Source: Fistulifera solaris
Taxonomy: Eukaryota > Bacillariophyta > Bacillariophyceae > Naviculales > Stauroneidaceae
DNA length: 64,000 nucleotides
NCBI GenBank assembly: GCA_030295235.1
Contig: AP026132.1
Location: 186,001-250,000 of the forward strand
Direction: 5' to 3'
Below are positions 31,128 through 39,339 of this stretch, piece by piece. The first letter of the stretch is position 1. Every line of letters begins with the position of its first letter. The notes under the pieces are model-generated. The model saw only the letters and a program-made list of their open reading frames with translations. It was not told the origin of the DNA and searched no databases. Position numbers and translations under genes: made by a program.

Positions 31128-32672
31128 ATGGCTCGATTCTCTTTCGTTCTCGCGCTGCTATGTTTACCAGTTTGGGGAGAAGCTTTTGTGGTTCCAGGAG
31201 GGAGTGCAACGCATCATTCTTATCGCGTCGACCAGCGTGCCCCGAAGACGCCATTTTATAGTAATTCCCAATTAGAAGCATCGCCATTACTGACATTGGC
31301 TTCGTCACCGTTGGGTTCTTTGGGGATTCTAGCATTCATTGTTTTGGTACACGAAAGTGGTCATTATTTAGCGGCACGCTGCTTTCAAATGAAAGTTGAA
31401 GAATTCAGCATTGGAATTGGTCCCAAGTTGGCGGGTTTCCAGGCGTTTGGGGATGAATTCAATTTACGGGCGTTCCCATTGGGAGGGTATGTGCGATTTC
31501 CGGAAAATTACGATGCGGAAACGGTGCGGAAGCAAGAACAGGCGGCCATGAAAGCCGTCGATCAATTTACAAACGAAAAATTCAAAGATCCTAGCACGAA
31601 ACTGTTGAATGCTTTAACGTTGGGTGCTTTAGGTGATAAAGAGATCAAAAAGGAAAATGAAAGGCGGCAGAGAGAATTAGAGAAGCTACGGCAGTTGCCG
31701 TGGTGGAAGAAGTTCGGAAAAAACAAGGCTGCTGACTTGGCTCCCATTGTGGGCCCGGATGACGTGGAAATTGATTTTTACCAGGATCCACAATTGTTAC
31801 AAAATCGTCCCTGGTACGAACGTGCCGTAGTACTGAGCGGTGGTGTCATTTTCAACTTTGTGCTAGCCTTTACCATTTATTTTGGTCTCATCAACATGGG
31901 CCCCGGTCTTCCGAGTCCTGTGTTTACGAGCGGAGCTTTGGTGAGTTCGGTACCGGCTCCGGGAGCGGCCGCGAATGGAATCTTACAAAAAGGGGATTTG
32001 GTGTTGGAAGTCAATGGTAGACCGGTGATTGCATCTTCGTCACCTTCGGCCAGTCAAGCACAACAAGGAATTAACGCATTCATCTCCCAAATCCGAGCCA
32101 CTCCGGAAGGTGAAAGCCTGAAGTTAAAGGTTTTGCAAAGATCCGCCAGTGCGCCGGTCGAACTAGAAGTCGCACCGAAGCGACAAGCCGGAACACAAGC
32201 CATTGGTGTACTCTTATCGCCCAACTTTGTCAAATCCGAAGTGTTGAAAAGCAACAATGTCATTGAAGCATCCAAAATGGCAGCCAAGTACACAAATACG
32301 TTGATTGTGGATACCGCCAGTGGCTTGGTCACTGTGTTTTCGGGATTTTTGTCGGGAAAGTCCACGGGTGCCCAGTTGAGTGGACCCATCGGGCTGATCA
32401 AGACGGGCAGTGAAGTGGTCAGTTCCCAAGACATGACGGCCGTACTCCTCTTCATGGCGGCCTTGTCAGTCAATCTTGGAGTCGTGAATGCCTTTCCTCT
32501 TCCGGCACTGGATGGTGGTCAATTACTCTTTGTGTTGTTCGAAGCGATCAGTGGTCGTAAAGTCAATCAGCGTGTCCAGGAAGGGATCACGGGCGCCACA
32601 CTGCTTTTGTTACTCCTCATCAGTGCATCGGCTGCTGTTGGTGACATTGAAAACTTAGTGATTGGTAGATAG
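31128..32672 (+). CDS. Plastid site-2 protease (RseP/M50 family, ARASP-like)
   Basis: This is a 514-codon intact ORF with no intron. The signal peptide MARFSFVLALLCLPVWG is followed by EAFVVPGG, an ASAFAP-type plastid motif. The first membrane helix carries the zinc site HESGH (75-79). FPLGGYVRF follows (the conserved G-G-Y after the first helix), then a charged insert (about 130-215), a second helix (VIFNFVLAFTIYFGLI), a PDZ domain (about 262-355: GALVSSVPAPGAA, GDLVLEVNGRPV), a third region with SGPIGLI, and NAFPLPALDGGQLL, where the N-x-x-P-x-P-x-L-D-G motif gives the third zinc ligand. Family role: intramembrane cleavage of single-pass proteins; plant relatives act in chloroplast envelope and thylakoid development. 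Here it probably acts in a plastid membrane. The insert before the PDZ is longer than in bacterial RseP. Confidence 0.93.
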   Translation: MARFSFVLALLCLPVWGEAFVVPGGSATHHSYRVDQRAPKTPFYSNSQLEASPLLTLASSPLGSLGILAFIVLVHESGHYLAARCFQMKVEEFSIGIGPKLAGFQAFGDEFNLRAFPLGGYVRFPENYDAETVRKQEQAAMKAVDQFTNEKFKDPSTKLLNALTLGALGDKEIKKENERRQRELEKLRQLPWWKKFGKNKAADLAPIVGPDDVEIDFYQDPQLLQNRPWYERAVVLSGGVIFNFVLAFTIYFGLINMGPGLPSPVFTSGALVSSVPAPGAAANGILQKGDLVLEVNGRPVIASSSPSASQAQQGINAFISQIRATPEGESLKLKVLQRSASAPVELEVAPKRQAGTQAIGVLLSPNFVKSEVLKSNNVIEASKMAAKYTNTLIVDTASGLVTVFSGFLSGKSTGAQLSGPIGLIKTGSEVVSSQDMTAVLLFMAALSVNLGVVNAFPLPALDGGQLLFVLFEAISGRKVNQRVQEGITGATLLLLLLISASAAVGDIENLVIGR

Positions 32673-33027
32673 AGCTTATTGATTATTATTTTTGAGACTT
32701 TTTTAGTACTCGGTGCTTCTTTTGACCTTAGCTTGTTCATGCCTTACGTGTTAAAAACCGCTCAGACTAACAAATGTACAGGTAGACCTACAACGACCGT
32801 CAGCTGTCAGTGCGCTTTATAGCTTGGCGACAATAACAAAAAAGCAAAAAGAAACACCATGATGCTGTTCATTATTCATTTTATTATTCATTCAAAGAAA
32901 AAATTCAATAGTATTTGATTGACAATTCCTTGCTGTTGCTACCGAGACCGTGTTACAAGCTTCTTCGCTGACCAGTAAAGACTTCTCTTACAAATATTCA
33001 AGGGAGTTTGAAAGAGCAATAAACGAT
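32673..33027. other. Intergenic region
   Basis: About 355 bp between two tandem plus-strand plastid genes. It is AT-rich and I see no gene. Confidence 0.5.
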
Positions 33028-34133
33028 ATGAAGCAAATCATCGCGTTCATCGGTCTCTTCATGCCGCAAAACGCCATTGCTTTCGCTCGATGGGGTTCGG
33101 CATCGGAACTTCGCGCGACGGTGAACGGAGAGGAAAACTTAACAACATTGGATGTGTTATCATTGGATTCCATTCGATCTACGTTGATTCGTCAAGAAGA
33201 GACGGTCATTTTGCTCTCATTGAACGTGCACAGTATCGGCAAAATCGGATTGTGTACGAACGAGAGGGATACGGTTCCTCGCTAGGGAAACCACCTGGTT
33301 ATCAATCGGATGGGAAAGATGATGAAGAGCTTAGTTTTCTCGATTTTATGTTGATTGGAACGGAAATTTTACATTGCGGGGCGCGTCGGTAAGACACGTG
33401 TGTTGAGACTGTATCTCTTGCTTTCAACTCCACTCAAAATTGTATCCTTTCAAGGTTCACATCACCGGAAGAACATCCCTTCTTTCCTGAAAAATTACCC
33501 AGTGGACCAATGGATGCCCTGCCTTCATTACAGTACCCGAACGATTTACTATCGCCAGTCGGTGGAGCCAATGAAGTGAATTTCAATAAGAAGCTATTGC
33601 AAAAGTACACGGAAATTATCGTTCCATCCATATGCAAAGGAGGAGACGATGAACAGCACGGTTCTACCACACTCTGCGACATTGCGGCGCTGCAGGCACT
33701 GAGCCGTCGTGTTCATTACGGAAAATTTGTGGCGGAATCCAAATACCGATCCAATCCAGATGCCTATCAGAAACTGGTCGATGCCGGTGATGCCGAAGGT
33801 GTCATGAAATTATTGACCAACGCGGTGGTGGAAGAACAGGTACTTCGCCGAGCACGATTGAAAGCGGCAACGTACGGCACGGAGCCCATGCTAACCGACT
33901 TGCCCAAAATTCAGTGCAGTGACATGGCGTCGATTGTTGCCGCGGCTGCTGCATCCGCGGTAGTGGCGGCCATGGAGGCACTGGACAATGAACATCTTGC
34001 GAAAGGGAAGGTAGACCCCGTTGCCATTGAATCCGTTTACCGAGATATCATTATACCTCTTACCAAAGATATTGAAGTTGCCTACCTTTTCCGTCGTTGT
34101 GGCAAAGAACCTCCGGCCGAGTATCTCTCGTGA
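33028..34133 (+). CDS. Chorismate mutase (AroQ type), plastid-targeted (intron, one frame break)
   Basis: The start at MKQIIAFIGLFMPQNAIAFA (33028) gives a signal peptide with an AIAFAR import motif. Exon 1 ends at 33388, a 66-nt intron (33389-33454, GTAAGA...TTTCAAG) follows, and exon 2 ends at 34133. One T is missing at 33209-33212; restoring it gives LIRQEETVIFALIERAQYRQ, the typical eukaryotic chorismate mutase opening with its Arg/Glu active-site residues. Later motifs are RRFTSPEEHPFFPEKLP, RVHYGKFVAESKYRSNPDAY and VEEQVLRRARLKAATYG. The enzyme converts chorismate to prephenate, committing to Phe/Tyr synthesis. The regulatory loop region of yeast/plant enzymes is present (length about 340 aa), so Tyr/Trp regulation is possible. 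Strong match. Confidence 0.9.
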
Positions 34134-34509
34134 TAGCCTCAAAGTAGGAATTCCTTGGTCTTTGCTAATTCGATCAAATCTTTTTACTTTTTGCTAATAA
34201 AAAAGCAATAAAAGAATAGAGAGAACGATACTCGACACATGACGGTAAACACGAGTGACTCCTCGTGACTCAATACACACTCTATATATACCGGCACCGG
34301 TAGTTTCTGCTGATAGTACAAAACTAGTAACTGTCGCAACGAAGTCGATACGAGATCCGATTGAATAATCAAAAATTCGATGAGGTGTCGTCGGATGCTG
34401 ATTCCAAAAATGGCGTTGCACCTTTCTCATCGTTGACACGCAAATAAAGCATAAAAATCAACAGCTCACATTATTACTAGTCGTACTCCTTCTATTCTTT
34501 TCTTCACAA
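34134..34509. other. Intergenic region
   Basis: About 375 bp upstream of the small plastid protein gene. No gene or repeat seen. Confidence 0.5.
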
Positions 34510-34935
34510 ATGAACCGTCTTGTCGCTCTCCTTTGTCTTGTCTTGGCAGCCACTGCCACCGCGTTTGCACCCTCCAAGCAACCGAAATATCAGAAGGCTC
34601 GATTGATCTCGGGCCGTCCCCCCGTGCGTAGTTTCATGTCCGAAGACCCCAATTCCGAAGTCTCCAAAGCACCACAAGGAACGTTTTATGATGATGAGGT
34701 ACGTACCCCTATTGTACACGGTGGATCGTTTATCAAGCCACTCACAACGATGACGCAGGTCAACCCGGACTCGTATGCCCCCAAAGTCGGCATTTCCGAC
34801 TCGATGCGCGATCGCTTGAAACGCGAAGCGTCGCGGGGCTTGGATTCCGAACAAAAACAAACCAACGTAATCTTGTACATCAGTATTGCCGTGGCGCTGC
34901 TCGTCGTGGCGGGTGGGAGTGGCATTCTGTACTAA
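34510..34935 (+). CDS. Small plastid-targeted single-pass membrane protein
   Basis: This is a 141-codon intact ORF. The signal peptide MNRLVALLCLVLAATATAFA leads into PSK, a textbook ASAFAP presequence. The mature part is hydrophilic with KVGISDSMRDRLKREASRGL, then one C-terminal membrane helix (NVILYISIAVALLVVAGGSG) ending in ILY. No named family recognised. The layout (short soluble domain plus tail anchor) resembles thylakoid assembly or subunit proteins of complex plastids. Start and stop are unambiguous. Confidence 0.8.
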   Translation: MNRLVALLCLVLAATATAFAPSKQPKYQKARLISGRPPVRSFMSEDPNSEVSKAPQGTFYDDEVRTPIVHGGSFIKPLTTMTQVNPDSYAPKVGISDSMRDRLKREASRGLDSEQKQTNVILYISIAVALLVVAGGSGILY

Positions 34936-35652
34936 TGAATGTGACACAAGTATTATATGCATCCAAATAAGAGCGGGAATGAGACAAATATAGTTGTTTT
35001 CATATGATTTGCATCACAACGTATGGCGCCTTGACATGGATGAAGAACAAGAAAAAAGAGGACATTGCATGTTATCAAAAAGTCGACCATCAATACTATA
35101 AGAACCCATTGTTTTTACTAAACGTTGCAATCAGCTATTGTAGCTTGGAATGGTGTTCGTTCTAACTCTGTTTGACTCAGATATGCAGCTTTGATGATGA
35201 CTGATTTCGACTCGAATCTGTCGTTGGAAGGAGGTGCACAGATCTCTAGCACCGTTAAACTTTCGCGCACCTTTTCAACTCAGCTTTTGAAAACTTTAAA
35301 TTCTTCATTCAAGCAGAGTTACCCCTCATCCTCTGAAGCTACCACGAGATCTTCGTTTTAAGCGTTAGGCGTTAGGTATAGTCTATTATCGCTCTAGCTT
35401 TTTAGGTGCGATGACACTCTTCGGAACTCGAAACCTTCGTGTACAGTGTGCAGCGTTATTCGTGTCCAAATTTTCGGTCTGACGTGCGTCCGGAACTCGA
35501 AGCTTCGACTTCAACGACGCGCGCCATTTTTGGGTATCCAAGCGAAAAACGGAAGACACGTTTGTGACACGCGAGTTGTGTCGTCGTTCCCATTCTTCTT
35601 CATTCATCGTGATTGTTGTTTCTTTCTTTCTTTCTTTCTTTCTAACAAGATA
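34936..35652. other. Intergenic region with TTTC microsatellite
   Basis: About 715 bp with no gene. A run of TTTC repeats (about 35621-35644) lies a few bases before the aquaporin ATG and would be in its 5' UTR. An open frame extends upstream of that ATG to 35446 but has no protein-like character. Confidence 0.6.
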
Positions 35653-36513
35653 ATGACAGCCGCAGTGATATTGTTCTCTACGTTCTTACGCGACATAGTG
35701 TCGTTCTTGCCCCCGGGCATCGTCCCGGCCTTTGCGACGGCCTTTTTAGAAGGCGGCAAGTACCTGGGAGCCTTTCGACACGAATTTGTCGGAACCCTGG
35801 TGATGGTGGCATGTACCTTCAGTGCCGGCAAATGGATTGGGACCGAGTCGATTCGTGTCGCTTGGACGTCGCACCTCTTGGGAGTCATCGCGGCCGATTA
35901 CTTGTCGGGTGGACCCCACGTGAACCCCGCCGTCACGACGTCTATGTTTGCCTTGGGCAAATGCAGTTACAGTGAAGCCTTTGTGCGCATCTGTGCCCAA
36001 CTCGCGGGAGGTTTGGTGGCCTTTCCTCTCTTTCATGCCGTGTCCGACACGATGAAATGGGAACCGTTTGGGGGACCGGAATTCAACATGAAAGACGACA
36101 ACGATCACGCGGCCGAAGCCTTTTGTCCGAATTCGCGGCGACCTTTTTGCTCTGTTGGGTGATTTACATTCTCAATTGGGAGATGATTTTTGGGACTTAT
36201 CACTACATCATCAAGCAGTCCTTGACTGCCGTCGCCATTCGGGCTCTCATTGAATTTTTTTCCCACGGCCGGGCCGGCCATGAATCCCATGCTAGCGACG
36301 ACGTGGAGTGTCTTTGGTGTGGGGAACAAGTTCGAATACCCGGCGCACTTCCAGCATTATTTCGTGTATTGGATTGCTCCGTGCCTGGCGGCGGTGTTGG
36401 CGAGTCTCGTGTATGTGGTATATGCGGGGGGCACTTTCTTTGGAGTGAAGCTGCCCATGGGTCCGATCAAGCCACAGCCTCCCAAGGCGGAAGCCAAGAA
36501 AAAGAAGAATTAA
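35653..36513 (+). CDS. Aquaporin-like MIP channel with NPA and NPM motifs (two compensating frame breaks)
   Basis: The start at MTAAVILFSTFL (35653) is preferred over the upstream extension. Six membrane segments can be drawn, with half-helices GGPHVNPAVTTSMFALGK (first NPA) and TAGPAMNPMLATTWSVFG (second motif NPM). A T is missing at 36121-36124 and an extra T sits in the run at 36255-36261; correcting both joins EAF-LSEFAATFLLCWVIYIL and ALIEFFPTAGPAMNP. The Arg that normally follows the second NPA is replaced (NPML), so the aromatic/Arg filter is not canonical, as in AQP11/SIP-type members. The C-terminus is Lys-rich (KAEAKKKKN), a possible ER-retention tail. Inference: an intracellular water or solute channel. 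Confidence 0.78.
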
Positions 36514-36820
36514 ACGGCATTTGCGTGTCACATGGAGTCGTTCTTGTGTTCTCTACTAGCATCAGCTGAACGATAGGAACGAACGCTTCAAAGTCTCTTG
36601 TGAAATAAATAATGAGTTGTAGGTCTACCCCGAAGTAAACCGTCGCGTTTAGTCTTGCCATTTATATGTTTCAACAATTGCATCGTATCTCAAATTTCAA
36701 TAGAAAAAAGCTACTTTCAATATCAATCTAATTTTAGCTATTTTCATTGTCGTGCATTTTCGCTCCTCCTGCATACAAACACACACACATCACACACACA
36801 AAGACACATAAGCTCCCTCT
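36514..36820. other. Intergenic region, CA-rich
   Basis: About 305 bp between convergent genes, with a CACA microsatellite at about 36777-36805 near the stop of the minus-strand gene. Confidence 0.5.
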
Positions 36821-37774
36821 CTAGCCAGCATTGTAATAACCTCCCGCGTACGGCATGCCGGTCGGCATCATGTGTGGCAAAGGCGGCGCCGCCGGCACAA
36901 AGACGGGAATAATCATACCCGCTTGATATCCTTCTGGAACCACAATTTGGACGGGATATCCCGCCGGAGATGTCACCACCATTTGTCGACCCGGCATCAA
37001 TACCGGTGGTACCTGGACTTGAATGGTTACGTGACCGGGAGGCGGTGGCGGTAAATACGAGTACTGCATTGGGGAAAAGGGAGGATGCGGCGATGCGTGA
37101 TACGCGGGTGGGGAGCCGAACAGTTGCGCTGGAGGCGATCCTAGAGAAGGATGTACTACTGCATCGTTCGGTGTAACAGGAGGAGGATTCGAAGCTAGAA
37201 CGGCAAGATTCACGCCTGTAATGGATTCTTCTCCTTTCGTTGGAGTGCTGTCTGCGGCCGAACCAACGGGAGTAGCGGGTGGTTGCGTCGAATTTGTCTC
37301 AGCTGTTACCGAAGGCTCCGATTTACTATTCTTATTCGATTGAGAATCTGTGTTCTCCGTCGCAATTGTTTTCCGAGACTGTACGGGAGAAGAAAAAGCG
37401 GGTATTGGGAGTTTGCTCGCGTCCGGAGAAGACTGAAAAGCAGACCAAGCAAAATTTTCGGCATTCTTGTTCTTGTTTTTGGATCCCTTTTTCTTCGAAC
37501 TGTTAATGTTGTTTTTACTCTTCTGTCCATTGGCTTCATTTTGAGATTGTTGTTGTGGCTTGGGAGGTTTAGGTGAGGTTTTTCCGGTCTCGTCCTGCTT
37601 CTTTTTATTCTTTTTGTTGCGCTTCTTTTTCGTCTTGTTTTGTTCCGGAGATACAATCTCCGGTGCTTCCTCGGACCGTTCCTCCGGCTTTGTAATGGTG
37701 AAATCACTTCCACTCGAGCCAATCCCCAACAAACCTTTGAGGGCAGCCGTTGCTTCGTTGACCTCTTGATCCAT
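36821..37774 (-). CDS. PNRC-motif (decapping-activator-like) proline-rich protein
   Basis: An open frame extends to 37798, but ATG 37774 (MDQEVNEATAALKGLLGIG) is a better start. The N-terminal LKGLLGIG segment is followed by Lys/Asn-rich disorder, then FAWSAFQSSPDASKLPIPAF (about 115-134 from this start), which matches the PNRC pattern F-A-G-x-x-F-x-x-S-P-x-x-S-x-L-P-x-P-x-F. That motif binds the EVH1 domain of Dcp1 in mRNA decapping factors (Edc1, PNRC1/2). The C-terminus is Pro-rich and ends with a P-x-x-x-x-P-G-x-x-x-V-x-x-P segment (IQVQVPPVLMPGRQMVV), the same kind of repeat seen three times in the HECT gene at 25 kb. Inference: an mRNA-decay scaffold in P-bodies. Intact frame, about 317 aa. 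Confidence 0.6.
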   Translation of the reverse strand: MDQEVNEATAALKGLLGIGSSGSDFTITKPEERSEEAPEIVSPEQNKTKKKRNKKNKKKQDETGKTSPKPPKPQQQSQNEANGQKSKNNINSSKKKGSKNKNKNAENFAWSAFQSSPDASKLPIPAFSSPVQSRKTIATENTDSQSNKNSKSEPSVTAETNSTQPPATPVGSAADSTPTKGEESITGVNLAVLASNPPPVTPNDAVVHPSLGSPPAQLFGSPPAYHASPHPPFSPMQYSYLPPPPPGHVTIQVQVPPVLMPGRQMVVTSPAGYPVQIVVPEGYQAGMIIPVFVPAAPPLPHMMPTGMPYAGGYYNAG

Positions 37775-37798
37775 TTCCGACTTGCGTTCTATGTACAT

Positions 37799-38656
37799 TC
37801 TCGTTCGTTTCGATATATACGCCTCACTTCTGAATAAATATCAAAAGGTAAATAATAATATGAAATAGACGAAAGAACTGATGTACGTCTTTCCAGGTCT
37901 TATTGAATAGAAAATGGATTTATGAAAAACTGTTTGTCGCTGTGTCCCGGCAACGCAACGCGGCTTTTCATCATGGTCATCCACGTTCTGTTGTTGTTTT
38001 CAAAACCAGCAGTTCCGCAGCGACGAGCGAACACGAAGGAAATGAAAGGATTTGACCTGTCGTACCAGTACTGCTAATTATTGTTTCGTTGGCCGTTGAT
38101 CGAGATAACACGTTGTTTGCATAAAGAATGAGTGTTGACTATCGAGCTCGTAGTAGCGAAAATCTTTCCGCGTGCCGCAAAAGTATAGATCGTTGGCTGC
38201 GGCGAACAGCCGTAGTCACAGACAGACGCAGTGACGAGCTAAGGTTCTAACCAATAACCAAGCGATGATTCCGAATGAAATGTAGCTATAGAGCGAATGG
38301 TTTATTGACACTCCTTCGTTGCTGAGAGCCAACAACTGACTCTTCTCATGTTGTTGCAGATAATTATGATAGTAAGGGAACTAATGGGGTAGAGACGCTC
38401 TTGCTAGACTATCGAGTGTCGGATCAACATAACTATTAAGATAGCTGTCCATCCAAATATTCATAGCGTCCCGTGAATGCATTGGTATCTAGAGTATTTC
38501 CTATATAGTGGGCATCCTGGTCTACACGAAATGTTCCAAATAACCCAGGCGCTCCGCTGCCATTATTATTTGGAGGAAAATACGGAGTATATGAGACAGT
38601 CAAACCTCGCAACTTTGAACATTCTCAACATCTACACTGATATAGTCTATTCTATA
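37799..38656. other. Intergenic region of about 860 bp
   Basis: AT-rich sequence between two minus-strand genes. I find no ORF with protein character, no tRNA-like fold and no strong repeat. It presumably holds the promoter of the PNRC-motif gene. Confidence 0.5.
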
Positions 38657-38968
38657 TTACTGCGCTTCATTCCGTTCCCGAATTTTTTGTCGTCGCGTCA
38701 ATTTCAAAAAGCGGCGTTTGTCGCGATCACTGGCTTGTTCCAGGGGCATTTTGCGCAATTGGGCCAAGGACGGCAAGGGTTGTGTCAAGGTATCGACCCA
38801 CGCCGGGTATTCCGATCGTTCCAAGACGACGGGAGCGTCCTGATCTTTGTAAATTTTGAGGCCTGCAATGGGAGTCCCCGGTTTCATCGGGAAGGGGGAT
38901 GGACCGGACGATGCGTACGAGCGCCGGGCGAGTTGGCGGTAGGAATTATGGATGAATCGTGTGAACAT
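38657..38968 (-). CDS. Mitochondrial ribosomal protein mL54
   Basis: This is a 103-codon intact ORF. The first 20 aa (MFTRFIHNSYRQLARRSYAS) are basic and hydroxylated, as in mitochondrial presequences. The mature part has the mL54 pattern: GLKIYKDQDAPVVLERSEYP, AWVDTLTQPLPSLAQL, then a basic helix DKRRFLKLTRRQKIRERNEA. The length (about 100 aa) fits the family. It is a component of the mitochondrial large ribosomal subunit. Confidence 0.78.
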   Translation of the reverse strand: MFTRFIHNSYRQLARRSYASSGPSPFPMKPGTPIAGLKIYKDQDAPVVLERSEYPAWVDTLTQPLPSLAQLRKMPLEQASDRDKRRFLKLTRRQKIRERNEAQ

Positions 38969-39339
38969 TTCTTTCTTTTTCTATTATAATGATGAAGATG
39001 ATGATGATGATGATGGAAGAAGGGAAAAAATGATATCAACGAATAATTGCGATTCGTCGAGAAGTATTCATGGGAAAAGTAAAATGCGCGGTTCATGTGG
39101 ATGTTGTTATTGCGACGTGCATGCTTTATTTGCCTTTGTGTCGCACCATAAATCGAAGCGACGAAACGTGATTACTACATACCGGTATCCAACCCTTTGC
39201 CCGCGCAACGGTTGCAACAAACAAAAAGCAACACCCGTTTTCAAGCAAATACTTGTAGATCCTTTTCTATGTTGTAACAACTCACACTACGCAATTCCCA
39301 ATTCCATATTCGTTTTGTTTTCTTTAACTAATTTTAAAA
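38969..39339. other. Divergent promoter region
   Basis: About 370 bp between mL54 (minus) and Sec15 (plus), with a GATGATG microsatellite at about 38987-39016. No gene seen. Confidence 0.5.

Noticed and set aside
35446-35652. N-terminal extension of the aquaporin frame
   Set aside because: It translates the TTTC microsatellite and unrelated sequence; ATG 35653 starts at the first membrane helix.
36115-36265. Programmed ribosomal frameshifting in the aquaporin
   Set aside because: Two opposite shifts in T runs cancel, and similar breaks occur in many unrelated genes without a shared slippery site.
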